64,000 nt of DNA from Lactobacillus corticis (GCF_018327645.1 NZ_BMAY01000007.1:18627-82626); one strand, 5' to 3'. Shown: positions 9,599 to 18,848, numbered from the stretch's first letter. Numbers and translations: made by a program. The notes: a model not told the origin generated them from the sequence alone.

Positions 9599-11388
9599 TA
9601 CTCAACTTCACCCGTTTGCTGCAAAGTGTAGAGCTTGTAGTAGTATCCATGTTTTGCCAACAATTCTTCATGGGTGCCACGTTCAATAATTCTGCCCTTA
9701 TCAAGCACAATGATTTGGTTGGCATCACTAATCGTCGACAGCCTGTGGGCTATTGCCAAGGTCGTTCTTCCCTTACGCAGACTGCGCAGTCCTTGTTGTA
9801 TCTTGCTTTCGGTTTCGGTATCAACATTAGCAGTTGCTTCATCTAAGACTAGGATCTTCGGATCAGTAACCAAAGTTCGAGCAAAAGAAATCAATTGACG
9901 CTCGCCGCTTGAAAATTCGCTCCCACCTTCAAATACCGGTTCATGATATTTGCCTGGCAGTTTTTCGATAAACTCATCAGCCTGAACAGTTTCGGCTGCT
10001 CGTTTGATCTGGTCGTCTGTAATATCCTCGTTGTACAATCTAATGTTTGAAGCAACGTCGCCATAAAACATAAATGGTTCTTGCAAGACCAGCCCAAGTT
10101 TTTTGCGTAACTCAGCTTTAGAAAAAGTTCGAATATCAAGATCATCGATCAGTACCTGGCCTTGACCAAATTCATAAAACCGCATCATGACATTAATAAT
10201 AGAACTCTTCCCACTACCAGTATGGCCAACAATCCCTAAAGTTTCGCCTGGCTTAACCACAAAACTAACATCATGCAAAATTTCATGTTCCCCATCATAG
10301 CTAAAGGAAACATGCTTAAATTCTATTTTGCCTTGACTGATGGTATTACCCGCAACCGGATGTTGTTCAGGCTCATACTCAGTTTCATCCATGATGCGAA
10401 AAATTCTTTTTCCAGCTACCACCCCATCTGTGAAACTGGTCAAAGAATCCATCATATTGGACAAGGGGTTGAAGAAGTTTGAGACATATTGGCTAAATGC
10501 ATAAATTACCCCTGCAGCCACAAAAGTTTTATGGAGCGGATAACCAAAATATGCCAAAACAAAGGTCAAAGCCAAGGAATAAAGCAAGCTATTTAAAGGT
10601 GATAAAAGGAAGGAATTCATCCGGATCATCCGTTTACGAGTTTCAAATTGTTCATCGTTGGTATGAGCAAAGTTTCCGGAAATTCGCTTTTCTTGACGGA
10701 ATTCTTGGATAACTGAAATCCCCGTCAAGGATTCGTTTAACTCAGTATTGATTAAACTATTGCGTTCTCTAAATTCTCGATAGATTTTGGATATAAATTT
10801 AAGATAAATCCAAATGATCAACACATATAGGGGAACGAATAAGGCAACGATAATTGCTCCGGTTCGATTAGTCGTATACATTGCAATAACAGCCGTGATA
10901 ATCGCAACAATTCCTTGAAAGATTGAAGCAAAGACTTGGAAATAGTCACTAATCGTCATGGTGTCATTAGTAACTCTCGATAAAATGGAACCGGCAGGCG
11001 TTTGATCAAAATATCTCATCCCTAGGCCATGCAATTTTTTATATAAACGTCTGCGAATCAGCTCCAAAGTCTTTTCTTTAGCTAAAGAGAAGCTGTAATC
11101 TCTCCCAAAATCGATAAATGCTATGGCAATTACCAGAAAAGCATACATCCCAGCATAGGCAAACACCAAGCGGTGATCGCTGCTGCCTTTTGCCAAGTAG
11201 TTATCCATAAAGTCTTGAATCGTGCGTGGCATTAAGATAGCTAAAATAGAGGAAATAATTGCAAAGCTACCAGCTGCAATAAATTCATACTTAAAGATAC
11301 CGGCAAAACGAAAAATGCGTTTGGTAATTTGCCACTGCTCTTTGATTGGAATGGCTTTAGCCCAAACTGACTCATATTTTTGTGCCAT
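9598..11388 (-). CDS. ABC exporter half-transporter, second subunit of heterodimer (LmrD/BmrD-like)
   Basis: Transmembrane plus ATPase protein of 596 residues, likely exporting hydrophobic compounds or lipids together with the product of the gene 1 base upstream. Six membrane helices occupy about residues 30-320. The nucleotide domain has Walker A GHTGSGKSS, the signature FSSGERQLI, Walker B ILVLDEATANVDTE and the H-loop AIAHRLSTI. In heterodimeric exporters this subunit usually holds the consensus catalytic site, as seen here (E after Walker B). Substrate cannot be told from sequence; multidrug export is the usual annotation. Confidence 0.87.
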   Translation of the reverse strand: MAQKYESVWAKAIPIKEQWQITKRIFRFAGIFKYEFIAAGSFAIISSILAILMPRTIQDFMDNYLAKGSSDHRLVFAYAGMYAFLVIAIAFIDFGRDYSFSLAKEKTLELIRRRLYKKLHGLGMRYFDQTPAGSILSRVTNDTMTISDYFQVFASIFQGIVAIITAVIAMYTTNRTGAIIVALFVPLYVLIIWIYLKFISKIYREFRERNSLINTELNESLTGISVIQEFRQEKRISGNFAHTNDEQFETRKRMIRMNSFLLSPLNSLLYSLALTFVLAYFGYPLHKTFVAAGVIYAFSQYVSNFFNPLSNMMDSLTSFTDGVVAGKRIFRIMDETEYEPEQHPVAGNTISQGKIEFKHVSFSYDGEHEILHDVSFVVKPGETLGIVGHTGSGKSSIINVMMRFYEFGQGQVLIDDLDIRTFSKAELRKKLGLVLQEPFMFYGDVASNIRLYNEDITDDQIKRAAETVQADEFIEKLPGKYHEPVFEGGSEFSSGERQLISFARTLVTDPKILVLDEATANVDTETESKIQQGLRSLRKGRTTLAIAHRLSTISDANQIIVLDKGRIIERGTHEELLAKHGYYYKLYTLQQTGEVE

Positions 11389-11389
11389 C

Positions 11390-13129
11390 TTATGCCTCCA
11401 CTTCTGCTTCTAATTCTTGTTTAGCCCACATTTGCGCATACCAGCCTCCCTGGTCTAACAGCTCTTGATGTTTACCGCGCTCAACTATCTTGCCTTCTTT
11501 TAAAACGACAATTTGGTCTGCATCTGCCACGGCACTAAGGCGATGAGTTGAAATAATTGTCGTCTTTGCTTGCCGTTCAGTTTTTAGATTATGCAAAATA
11601 GTTTTTTCGGTCTTGGCGTCTACGGCTGACAAAGCATCGTCTAAAATCAAAATTGGACTGTCTTTTAACAGAGCCCGAGCAATTGCCATTCTTTGCTTCT
11701 GCCCTCCAGATAAGGAGACTCCGTTTTCTCCGACTAAAGTTTCGTAATCGTCACTAAAAAGCTTAATATCATCATGAAGTGCCGCTTTTTTAGCTGCTGT
11801 GGTGGTTTCAGTCATGCTGGCGGCTGGATCTGCAAAATCGATATTATCTTTGATCGAAATTGAGAAGAGGAAATTTTCCTGCGGCACATAGGAAATCTGT
11901 GGCAGCAAGGAATCTAGAGGAATCTTGCGAATGTCAACTCCATCAACTAAAATTTGGCCAGCATAATTGTCAAATTCGCGCATCAATAAATCGATAATAG
12001 TAGTCTTTCCGGCCCCAATTCTACCTACAATTCCTAAGGTCTGACCGGGCTTAACGTGAAACTCGATATCGCTAAGAGCTGGTTGTTCGCCATCAGGATA
12101 TTTAAAACTTTCGACCTCATAATCAATTTGACCCTTGATGGTTTTTGCGGGCCCTGGAGCGTCAATAACCGCACTTTTTTCGTTCAAGATTTTCATCACC
12201 CGGTCGTAAGAAGCGGAGCCACGTTCAAGAATATTGAAAAGTACCCCGATCGCAAACATTGGCCAATCCATGCGACCGATATATGAAACAAATGAAACTA
12301 ACTGACCGAGACTAATGGTTTTATTAATAACCATCCCGCCTCCAAAAATAATAGTCAGAATGTAAGTCAAACCAATGATCAGATTGAACATTGGGTCGTA
12401 CATCGAGTCGATTTTGAAAACATTTTTATTGATCTTAATCGTATCGTAAGTCATCTTGTCAAAAGCAGCTGCATCTTGTTCTGCTTGACCGAAGGTTTTT
12501 AAGACTTTGATGCCGGCAATTGATTCTTGGGTTTTATTATTTAGTCGCGAGAAAGCTGCTTGGGATTTGTCAAAAGCATCATGCAATCTGGTCCCCAAAA
12601 ATCTAGCCCCTACTGCCAATAAAGGCATTGGGAGCATACAAATGATGGTTAGGCGCCAATCGATAAAATACATCATGGCGATCAAAGTGATCCCACCAGT
12701 AAACAAGGCATCTACTAAGGTTAAGACCCCATCACCAGCAACGAACTGAATCGCATTGATATCATTCGTAGCATGGGCCATTAAGTCACCCGTGCGATAT
12801 TTTTGATAGAAGGTCCGGTCCATTTTGAGGTAGTGATCAAAGAGCTTTTGACGCATTTCTTTTTCTAATAAAGCAGCCCCGCCCCAAATTTCTTTTCGCC
12901 AAAAGTAACGACAAAAATACAAAAGCAGCGCTGAACCAGCTATTCCCAGAGTTACTAAAAAGAAAGTCGACCAAGTTATTTTTCCTTGATCCAAACGATC
13001 GGCCATAATACCTAAAAGTCTAGGTGGAATAATGTTCAAAAACGCTGTTAAAATTAAGAAACTAACGCCAACGATGTAACGCTTGCGGTTCGCCTTAAAA
13101 AACCAGCCTAATTTTTTAAAAGTTCCCAA
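11390..13129 (-). CDS. ABC exporter half-transporter, first subunit of heterodimer (LmrC/BmrC-like)
   Basis: Partner of the next gene. It has 579 residues from a TTG start at 13129, chosen because AGGAG lies 6 bases upstream; the longer open frame reads through the yneF terminator. Six membrane helices are followed by an ATPase domain with Walker A GRIGAGKTT, signature SLSGGQKQR, and Walker B ILILDDALSAVD. The residue after Walker B is D instead of the catalytic E, the mark of the degenerate site in LmrC/BmrC-type subunits. Together the two genes form a heterodimeric exporter. Confidence 0.86.
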   Translation of the reverse strand: MGTFKKLGWFFKANRKRYIVGVSFLILTAFLNIIPPRLLGIMADRLDQGKITWSTFFLVTLGIAGSALLLYFCRYFWRKEIWGGAALLEKEMRQKLFDHYLKMDRTFYQKYRTGDLMAHATNDINAIQFVAGDGVLTLVDALFTGGITLIAMMYFIDWRLTIICMLPMPLLAVGARFLGTRLHDAFDKSQAAFSRLNNKTQESIAGIKVLKTFGQAEQDAAAFDKMTYDTIKINKNVFKIDSMYDPMFNLIIGLTYILTIIFGGGMVINKTISLGQLVSFVSYIGRMDWPMFAIGVLFNILERGSASYDRVMKILNEKSAVIDAPGPAKTIKGQIDYEVESFKYPDGEQPALSDIEFHVKPGQTLGIVGRIGAGKTTIIDLLMREFDNYAGQILVDGVDIRKIPLDSLLPQISYVPQENFLFSISIKDNIDFADPAASMTETTTAAKKAALHDDIKLFSDDYETLVGENGVSLSGGQKQRMAIARALLKDSPILILDDALSAVDAKTEKTILHNLKTERQAKTTIISTHRLSAVADADQIVVLKEGKIVERGKHQELLDQGGWYAQMWAKQELEAEVEA

Positions 13130-13146
13130 TTTTTTCTCCTTGATAA

Positions 13147-13176
13147 ACAAAACAAGCGAAGGGGAAAACCCTTCGC
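13147..13176 (-). terminator. Terminator after yneF
   Basis: GCGAAGGG/CCCTTCGC stem with a 5-base loop, then an interrupted T tract on the minus strand. It lies between yneF and the TTG start of the ABC exporter, so it may also modulate that operon. Confidence 0.7.
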
Positions 13177-13190
13177 ACACACAAATAAGA

Positions 13191-13412
13191 TTATTTTTGT
13201 TGATGTTTCATCATATTCATGACCTGGTTAACCTTCTTAGCAGATGGTTTTTGGCCCATTTGAGACATCATCGCAACAATCATATCTTCATTAATAGGAG
13301 GATTTTCCTTAAAATATTTCTTCATGTAAGCCCGTGCACCATAAAAGCCGGCTATTACACCAACACCTAGTGCTACGACTATTAAAAAGATAGCTAAGCC
13401 TGTATTCATCAT
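13191..13412 (-). CDS. YneF/UPF0154 family small membrane protein
   Basis: A 73-residue protein with one N-terminal membrane helix (GLAIFLIVVALGVGVIAGF) and a short basic cytoplasmic tail with MSQMGQKPSAKKVNQVM, matching the UPF0154 family, whose function is not established. The start at 13412 is preceded by GGAGGA 8 bases away; a second ATG follows immediately. It has its own promoter and terminator, and so is a single-gene unit. Confidence 0.85.
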   Translation of the reverse strand: MMNTGLAIFLIVVALGVGVIAGFYGARAYMKKYFKENPPINEDMIVAMMSQMGQKPSAKKVNQVMNMMKHQQK

Positions 13413-13442
13413 ATTAAAAATCCTCCATAACAAAACAATCTT

Positions 13443-13471
13443 ATTATATTCTATCAAGCATCGACCATTAA
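13443..13471 (-). promoter_or_regulatory. Promoter of yneF
   Basis: TTAATG, 17-base spacer, TATAAT on the minus strand, ending 30 bases before the yneF start. Confidence 0.6.
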
Positions 13472-13483
13472 TGAAAGACTAAA

Positions 13484-13735
13484 TTAATCTTTTCGCAAAC
13501 CTTTTTTTCTTTGGGCTGCTTTGGCCTTTTCAGAAGTTATCTCTTTGCCGTTTTTATCAATGATCACTAAATCTTCAATTGTTTGTTTGAAGCCAGCTCG
13601 AAAGTTTTTAATGTATTCCTCGTGAAGTTTCTTTCGTTCAGCCTCTTCTTCAGGAGTCAAGCCACCATTTTCTTTTTTATGGTAAAGCTCGTTAATTCGC
13701 TTTAAAATATTCTCTTGATTTTCATTTTCTGCCAT
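13484..13735 (-). CDS. DUF896 (YnzC-like) small protein
   Basis: An 83-residue charged protein whose N-terminal half, KRINELYHKKENGGLTPEEE, is the typical DUF896 helical hairpin seen in Bacillus YnzC. Function unknown; in Bacillus relatives are SOS-associated, but no LexA-like site was recognised here. ATG at 13735 has a GGAGGT site upstream. Sits alone between rplS and yneF. Confidence 0.85.
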   Translation of the reverse strand: MAENENQENILKRINELYHKKENGGLTPEEEAERKKLHEEYIKNFRAGFKQTIEDLVIIDKNGKEITSEKAKAAQRKKGLRKD

Positions 13736-13823
13736 CGCTTATTACCTCCATGACCTTGGTTAATTTAACTATACCTAAATTATTTTTAAAAGAAAAGTTC
13801 AGTGCATTATTTTCAAACAAAAT

Positions 13824-13850
13824 AAAAAGCCCTCGTTCTTGAGAGCTCTT
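13824..13850 (-). terminator. Terminator after rplS
   Basis: AAGAGCTCTC pairs with GAGGGCTTTT (10 bp with two G-U pairs), loop AAGAAC, T run after. Lies directly after the rplS stop. Confidence 0.85.
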
Positions 13851-13858
13851 TAATCGCA

Positions 13859-14209
13859 TTAACCGCGACGACGTTCTGGAATTCTTGCGGCCTTACCATG
13901 AAGTGAACGCAAGTAGTAAAGCTTAGCACGACGTACACGACCTTGACGTACAACTTCAAGCTTAGCAACACGTGGAGTGTTAACTGGGAAAGTACGTTCA
14001 ACGCCGACACCTGAAGCAATCTTACGAACAGTGTAAGTTGCGCCAATGCCGTAGCCCTTCTTCTTAATTACAACGCCTTCGAATAACTGAATACGTTCGT
14101 GAGTACCTTCAACAACACGTACGTGGACACGAACAGTGTCACCTGCACGGAAGTCAGGAATGTCGTCACGTAATTGGTCTTTAGTTAAATCGTAAATTAA
14201 TGGATCCAT
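13859..14209 (-). CDS. rplS: 50S ribosomal protein L19
   Basis: Protein of the large subunit at the subunit interface. The 116-residue sequence has the L19 hallmarks [30 protein letters not shown] and the C-terminal [14 protein letters not shown]. It has its own extended -10 promoter and a leader that resembles the L19 leader of Firmicutes, so it is transcribed apart from trmD despite adjacency. Confidence 0.97.
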   Translation of the reverse strand: MDPLIYDLTKDQLRDDIPDFRAGDTVRVHVRVVEGTHERIQLFEGVVIKKKGYGIGATYTVRKIASGVGVERTFPVNTPRVAKLEVVRQGRVRRAKLYYLRSLHGKAARIPERRRG

Positions 14210-14239
14210 AAATATTTTCTCCTTCTACGATATTCATCA

Positions 14240-14297
14240 ACATCTTGTGCCAGCGGAATACCCATAGTTTCAAAATTCCGCGATAAATTTTACCGCT
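14240..14297 (-). ncRNA. L19 leader-like RNA upstream of rplS
   Basis: The minus-strand leader has a perfect stem GCGGAAT (14281-14275) with ATTCCGC (14259-14253), followed by TGGCACAAGATG. Position directly upstream of rplS and this hairpin fit the known ribosomal protein L19 leader of Bacilli, which controls rplS expression. The match was made from memory of the family's position and shape, not from a covariance search. Confidence 0.55.
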
Positions 14298-14303
14298 TTT
14301 GCG

Positions 14304-14333
14304 ATTATACCAAATTTTGTCTTATTTAATCAA
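14304..14333 (-). promoter_or_regulatory. Promoter of rplS
   Basis: TTGATT, 18-base spacer ending in TGG, and TATAAT: a strong extended -10 promoter. Predicted start near 14297 gives a leader of about 88 bases. Confidence 0.75.
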
Positions 14334-14353
14334 GCTGTTCTTGCTAAAAAAGA

Positions 14354-15079
14354 CTATTTTTCTGCCTCTTCAGCCTTGATTTCATTTAACATTTTAACTT
14401 CTTCAGCGCTCAATTCGCGCGCTTCCAGCATATCTGGACGGTGCAAATATGTAGCCCGCAAAGCTTCTTTATGGCGCCATTCTGCAATCTTTTGGTGATT
14501 TCCGCTAATTAAGACGTCAGGTACTTTCTGCCCTTCAAAATCAGCTGGTCTGGTATATTGGGGATATTCGAGCAAGCCGTGAGAAAAAGATTCTTCAACC
14601 GCACTGGCACTATTGCCTAAAATACCCGGCAGCAAACGAACCGTTGCATCAATCATCGACATCGTTGGTAATTCGCCGCCCGTTAAGACATAATCGCCAA
14701 TCGAAACCGTCTCATCGGCCAAATCATAAATTCGCTGATCAAAACCTTCATAGTGGCCGCAAATAAAGGTCAATTCATCTTCTTTGGCCCATTCTTGCGC
14801 AACTTGCTCATTAAAGGTGCGTCCTTGCGGGGCCGTAATGATTACCTTTCCTTTTGACGGCAATGAATCAAGGGCTTTTTTAATTGGCATGATCTGTAAC
14901 ACCATCCCGGCTCCTCCGCCGTATGGAGTATCATCTACGTGGTGATGCACATCAGTGGTAAAATCACGAAAATTTACCAAATTGAGCGCCCATTTGCCGT
15001 CTTCAAGTCCGCGCCCCAGCATCGAGGTTTTTAATGGCGTAAACATATCAGGAAAAAGCGTTAAAACATTAATCTTCAT
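14354..15079 (-). CDS. trmD: tRNA (guanine-N1)-methyltransferase
   Basis: Methylates G37 of tRNA next to the anticodon, preventing frameshifts. The 241-residue SPOUT protein begins [13 protein letters not shown] and has the SAM-binding knot segments [26 protein letters not shown] and [13 protein letters not shown]. The start at 15079 has GAGGG 8 bases upstream and overlaps rimM by 11 bases, indicating translational coupling. Normal length. Confidence 0.96.
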   Translation of the reverse strand: MKINVLTLFPDMFTPLKTSMLGRGLEDGKWALNLVNFRDFTTDVHHHVDDTPYGGGAGMVLQIMPIKKALDSLPSKGKVIITAPQGRTFNEQVAQEWAKEDELTFICGHYEGFDQRIYDLADETVSIGDYVLTGGELPTMSMIDATVRLLPGILGNSASAVEESFSHGLLEYPQYTRPADFEGQKVPDVLISGNHQKIAEWRHKEALRATYLHRPDMLEARELSAEEVKMLNEIKAEEAEK

Positions 15080-15578
15080 CGCGCAAACCCTCAATCAACT
15101 CTACCTTAACCATTTTCTGGTCAACGGCAACTTCTTTGACGAAAGCATCGACAAAAGGAAGCCAAAATGTCTTGCCATTTTCTTCTTTAACCTGCCAAAT
15201 GTCATTAGCCCCAGGCTGTTCGATATCAATAATCTCGCCGATCTTCTCACCAGTTTGATTATCAACCACTTGGCATCCCAGAATTTCATCAAAGTAATAT
15301 CCTTCTGCCAGCTCTCCTCGCTCTTCTTTTGAAACCGTGAGGATTTTTCCCCGAAGCTTTTCAGCTTGAGCAATTTCAGTTACCTCGGCAAATTGCACTA
15401 ACCAAAATTGCTTAAAAGGACGTCCATTTTGGACGGTAAGAGCAGTCGTTGACCCTTTTAAGTAAAGCTTGGTACCAGATTTAAAACGGTCTTCAGGAAA
15501 ATCAGTGATCACTTTTACCTTTACTTCACCCTTCAGACCATGAGTTGTCAAAATCTGCGCTACGTCGTAAAATTCCAT
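15069..15578 (-). CDS. rimM: 16S rRNA processing protein RimM
   Basis: Assembly factor for the 30S head, binding S19. The 169-residue protein starts [20 protein letters not shown] with the N-terminal RimM barrel; the C-terminal PRC-barrel part includes [12 protein letters not shown] and the near-universal [12 protein letters not shown]. The start at 15578 follows GAGGTG closely; the longer open frame crosses a hairpin and is rejected. A terminator-like hairpin separates it from rpsP, so rimM-trmD expression may depend on read-through. Confidence 0.95.
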   Translation of the reverse strand: MEFYDVAQILTTHGLKGEVKVKVITDFPEDRFKSGTKLYLKGSTTALTVQNGRPFKQFWLVQFAEVTEIAQAEKLRGKILTVSKEERGELAEGYYFDEILGCQVVDNQTGEKIGEIIDIEQPGANDIWQVKEENGKTFWLPFVDAFVKEVAVDQKMVKVELIEGLRDED

Positions 15579-15593
15579 TTTCACCTCTAAGTT

Positions 15594-15626
15594 AGAAAAA
15601 AAGCCTGGAGCCATAACTCCAGACTT
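15594..15626 (-). terminator. Terminator or attenuator between rpsP and rimM
   Basis: AAGTCTGGAG/CTCCAGGCTT, 10 bp with a 6-base loop, followed by seven T on the minus strand. No clear promoter lies between it and rimM, so partial read-through is likely. Confidence 0.75.
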
Positions 15627-15638
15627 TAAATCATCAAA

Positions 15639-15911
15639 TTACTTGTTGTACTTTGATTCGTGCAGCTTAGTCATCAAGCCAGCGCCTGAAAGAAGTGAAC
15701 GAACAGTGTCTGAAGGTTGTGCACCCTTCTTCAACCAGTCAAGAATCTTGTCTTCGTCCAACTTCAATTCCTTTGGAGTTGCAACTGGGTTGTAGTAACC
15801 TACTTCTTCGATGAAGCGACCATCACGAGGTGCACGTGAGTCGGCAATAACGATTCTGTAGAAAGGCTTTCTCTTGGCACCCATCCGGTGCATACGAATT
15901 TTTACTGACAT
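15639..15911 (-). CDS. rpsP: 30S ribosomal protein S16
   Basis: Small-subunit protein of 90 residues starting [20 protein letters not shown], the S16 signature. AGGAGG lies upstream of the ATG at 15911. Its promoter overlaps the terminator of ffh. It is followed by the hairpin before rimM. Confidence 0.97.
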   Translation of the reverse strand: MSVKIRMHRMGAKRKPFYRIVIADSRAPRDGRFIEEVGYYNPVATPKELKLDEDKILDWLKKGAQPSDTVRSLLSGAGLMTKLHESKYNK

Positions 15912-15944
15912 AAATTGATTTCCTCCTAAAACTTAACGAATATA

Positions 15945-15973
15945 AATATATCACTAAAAAAAGACCCTGTAAA
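15945..15973 (-). promoter_or_regulatory. Promoter of rpsP
   Basis: TTTACA, 17-base spacer, TATATT on the minus strand. The -35 lies inside the 3' arm of the ffh terminator hairpin. Confidence 0.55.
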
Positions 15974-16002
15974 GTAATTTTACTTTGCAGGCCTCTTTTT
16001 TT
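15956..16002 (-). terminator. Terminator after ffh
   Basis: Long imperfect hairpin with core AAAGTAA/TTACTTT, outer arms CCTG/CAGG and AAGA/TCTT, then seven T on the minus strand. Confidence 0.8.
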
Positions 16003-16009
16003 CAAAAGA

Positions 16010-17437
16010 TTATGAGTGGAAACGTTTGATTTTCTTTAAGCGTTTCTTCTTGTTCTTCTTAAATTGTTTATTCATCCGGCGCATTGCCATTTGGGCCATT
16101 GGCGAATCCATCCCCGGCAGGCCACTCAAGCCTTTCATATTGCCCTTTGAGACCTGATTCATGAGATCGCGAGCTTGCTTAAACTGCTTGATCATCCGAT
16201 TTACCTCTACCACCGGGCGGCCCGAACCAGCAGCAATTCGGCGCCGGCGACTTGGGTTCAAAAGTTCTGGATCTTCTCTTTCCGCAGGCGTCATTGAGTA
16301 CACAATCGCCTTAGTATGGGCAATTTGCGCTTCATCGACATTTAAATTCTTTAATTGCGGGTTGTTGGCCATTCCTGGAATCATTTTCATAATTTGGTCC
16401 AGAGGCCCCATCTTTTGCACTTGTTCTAACTGGTCAATAAAGTCATTGAAGTCAAAAGTGTTCTCCCGCATCTTTTCAGCCACTTTTTGGGCTTCTTTGG
16501 CATCATAATCTTGCTGAGCCCGTTCAATCAAGGTCAGCATATCGCCCATTCCTAAAATACGGGAAGCCATTCGATCTGGATGGAAAGGTTCCAGATCGGT
16601 CAATTTTTCACCTTCACCAGTGAAGAGGATTGGCTTGCCAGTCATGGCTCTGATTGACAAAGCCGCACCACCACGGGTATCACCATCCAACTTGGTTAAG
16701 ATGACGCCAGTTATATCGAGCCGTTCATTAAAAGTCTTGGCTACTTCAGCTGCCACTTGACCAGTCATGGCGTCGACAACCAATAGGATGTTATCAGGTT
16801 GAGCAACTGCTTTGACTCGCTCCAGCTCTTCCATCAATGGTTCGTCAATTTCTAGCCGACCTGCCGTATCGATAATGACGTAATCGTTCTTATGCTGGTC
16901 TGCCTCTTCTAAACCATGCTTAACAATTTCAGCTACATCTTGATTGTCTTCAGTGTAAACAGGTACCTCGACTTGCTCACCGATTTGCTTTAACTGGTCA
17001 ATTGCGGCCGGCCGATAAATGTCCCCGGCAATTAACAAAGGACGGGCATGCTCTTGTTTTTTCAAACGTAAAGCCAATTTACCAACCGTTGTAGTTTTAC
17101 CGGTACCTTGTAAACCGACCATCATGATAATTGTTGGGATATGCTTTGACTTAGTCAGGGTGACATTTTCTTCACCCATCATCTTAGTTAGCTCTTCATT
17201 AACAATTTTAATTACTTGTTGGCCTGGATTAAGCGACTCTTGGACTTCTTTACCTAAAGCTTCTTGCTTAATTTTCTTGATAAAGTCCTTGACCACCTTG
17301 AAGTTGACATCGGCCTCAAGCAGGGCCAGTCTGATCTCCCGACTAGCTTTGTTGATATCCTCTTCACTGATCTTCCCTTTACCAGTTAAATTTCTTAATG
17401 CTTTCTGCAGGCGTTCGCTCAAATTTTCAAAAGCCAT
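16010..17437 (-). CDS. ffh: Signal recognition particle protein Ffh
   Basis: GTPase that binds signal peptides and SRP RNA and delivers ribosomes to FtsY. The 475-residue protein shows the N domain, the G domain with GLQGTGKTTTVGKLA near residue 107, DTAGR, and TKLDGDTRGG, and a methionine-rich M domain at the C-terminus ending in a lysine-rich tail. It is 7 bases downstream of ylxM, the usual SRP operon. FtsY is encoded separately at 22577. Confidence 0.97.
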   Translation of the reverse strand: MAFENLSERLQKALRNLTGKGKISEEDINKASREIRLALLEADVNFKVVKDFIKKIKQEALGKEVQESLNPGQQVIKIVNEELTKMMGEENVTLTKSKHIPTIIMMVGLQGTGKTTTVGKLALRLKKQEHARPLLIAGDIYRPAAIDQLKQIGEQVEVPVYTEDNQDVAEIVKHGLEEADQHKNDYVIIDTAGRLEIDEPLMEELERVKAVAQPDNILLVVDAMTGQVAAEVAKTFNERLDITGVILTKLDGDTRGGAALSIRAMTGKPILFTGEGEKLTDLEPFHPDRMASRILGMGDMLTLIERAQQDYDAKEAQKVAEKMRENTFDFNDFIDQLEQVQKMGPLDQIMKMIPGMANNPQLKNLNVDEAQIAHTKAIVYSMTPAEREDPELLNPSRRRRIAAGSGRPVVEVNRMIKQFKQARDLMNQVSKGNMKGLSGLPGMDSPMAQMAMRRMNKQFKKNKKKRLKKIKRFHS

Positions 17438-17444
17438 AAATTTG

Positions 17445-17786
17445 CTATTCTCCTCTGATTATTTTCTGCATTTCATGTAATTTGGTTACTGCTGCTGTTT
17501 TTTTATCTTGGGTCAGCAATTGCTCCGTCTCATGAGACAACTGATCTAAGTGCGTCAAATCACGCTTAAAATGCAGTTTAGCTTCGTAATCTTCCAATAT
17601 TTTGGCAGTTCGTTTGGTATTATCATAAACTGCTTGACGCGAAACTCCATGGTTAGTGGCTATTTCGCTCAAAGACAGGTCATTATAATAGTAGTCTTCA
17701 AAGTAATCTTGCTGTGCCTTGGTCAATAACGGACCATAATAGGCATAAAGATCGCCAAGACGTTCATTTTTAGTCAACTCATCCAT
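17445..17786 (-). CDS. ylxM: YlxM/p13 family SRP-associated DNA-binding-like protein
   Basis: A 113-residue helix-turn-helix protein (DLSLSEIATNHGVSRQAVYD near residues 35-55). YlxM proteins are cotranscribed with ffh and modulate SRP GTPase activity in streptococci; DNA binding has also been suggested. Starts at ATG 17786 with an extended -10 promoter directly upstream. Length is normal. Confidence 0.9.
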   Translation of the reverse strand: MDELTKNERLGDLYAYYGPLLTKAQQDYFEDYYYNDLSLSEIATNHGVSRQAVYDNTKRTAKILEDYEAKLHFKRDLTHLDQLSHETEQLLTQDKKTAAVTKLHEMQKIIRGE

Positions 17787-17804
17787 GAATCTTCACCTTG
17801 AATC

Positions 17805-17813
17805 AGTATAGCA
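17805..17813 (-). promoter_or_regulatory. Extended -10 promoter of ylxM-ffh
   Basis: TGCTATACT on the minus strand, 18 bases before the ylxM start. It directly follows the U run of the asparaginase terminator. Confidence 0.5.
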
Positions 17814-17846
17814 AAAAAACCGTTTGCTTCCCACAATAGCCGGTTC
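17813..17846 (-). terminator. Terminator after the asparaginase gene
   Basis: AACCG/CGGTT with inner GCT/AGC pairs and seven T following on the minus strand. Confidence 0.7.
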
Positions 17847-17858
17847 TTTTCGTCAACT

Positions 17859-18848
17859 TTAAATAGTAACCTCACCAACTAGGTTGCTGGCAAATAAATC
17901 GCTGATATCAAGTCCTTGGCCTAAGCCCCACATTAATTTAGTAATCGCACTTTCACTAGTCATATCCCGCGCTGTGATCGCCCCTTCCAACAGCGCCAGC
18001 CGACCAACTTCATACTTAGTAAGATCGCTTCTTTCATATAAACACTGACTGCTGGCAATAACCGGGATGCCCCGTTTAATCAAATCACCAACTGCTTTAA
18101 CCATATTTCTGCGCGTAAAGGTCATCCCGCCAAGGCCGTAAGCTTCAATTACGATCCCCTCGCACCCAGAGTCGGCCATCGCATAGAGCAACTTAGGATC
18201 AAACCCCGGAAACAGTTTAACCAAAGCCACGTGCGTATTGATCTCTGCTTCCAAGCGACAAGCTAATTGAGGACGCTTTTGACAAAATTCTCTGAATTCT
18301 GGATCAAAAACCATGCCGTCAGAGGTTACTTTAGCAACTGGAGGCACGTTCACGCTTTCAAAGGCATCAAAATTAGTAGTGCGTACTTTGACCGTGCGAC
18401 AGCCTAACATAATTTTGCGATTAAAAGCTAAGTAAATGCCACTAGGGCAAGTGGCAGCAGCGGCAAAAGCTAAACGGAGATTATCGGCCGCATCGCTTAA
18501 AACCACATTTAAGGGCACCTGGCTTCCAGTCAAAACTACCGGAATTTCAATGTGCTGCAGCATGAATGACAGCATGGATGCCGTATAAGCCATGGTATCA
18601 GTCCCATGCGAAACTACGATACCATCATATTTGAGGCGATATTGATAGATCTTTTGCGCAATTAATTTCCATTCTTCCGGTTGAATATTAGAAGAATCCA
18701 ATTGCAAGATATCTTTAACATCCACGTCATAAGGCAGCGTGCCTAACCGTGCCAATAGATTTTCACCGGATTCTTTTGGCACTAAACCACTTTCTGAAAC
18801 CGCTGAAGCAATCGTACCGCCAGTTGATAATAAGAGAATTTTTTTCAT
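17859..18848 (-). CDS. ansA: L-asparaginase (type I)
   Basis: Hydrolyses asparagine to aspartate and ammonia in the cytoplasm; no signal peptide. The 329-residue protein begins MKKILLLSTGGTIAS with the first active-site threonine motif GGTIAS, and has the second motif VVSHGTDTMAYTA. The C-terminal VIEAYGLGG segment also fits the family. Single gene between terminators. Whether it also accepts glutamine cannot be told. Confidence 0.93.
   Translation of the reverse strand: MKKILLLSTGGTIASAVSESGLVPKESGENLLARLGTLPYDVDVKDILQLDSSNIQPEEWKLIAQKIYQYRLKYDGIVVSHGTDTMAYTASMLSFMLQHIEIPVVLTGSQVPLNVVLSDAADNLRLAFAAAATCPSGIYLAFNRKIMLGCRTVKVRTTNFDAFESVNVPPVAKVTSDGMVFDPEFREFCQKRPQLACRLEAEINTHVALVKLFPGFDPKLLYAMADSGCEGIVIEAYGLGGMTFTRRNMVKAVGDLIKRGIPVIASSQCLYERSDLTKYEVGRLALLEGAITARDMTSESAITKLMWGLGQGLDISDLFASNLVGEVTI

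Noticed and set aside
13130..13180. Upstream extension of the first ABC exporter gene
   Set aside because: It would translate through the yneF terminator hairpin; a TTG with a proper ribosome site lies at 13129.
17019..17480. 153-codon plus-strand open frame
   Set aside because: Antisense to ffh; the product has no recognisable features.
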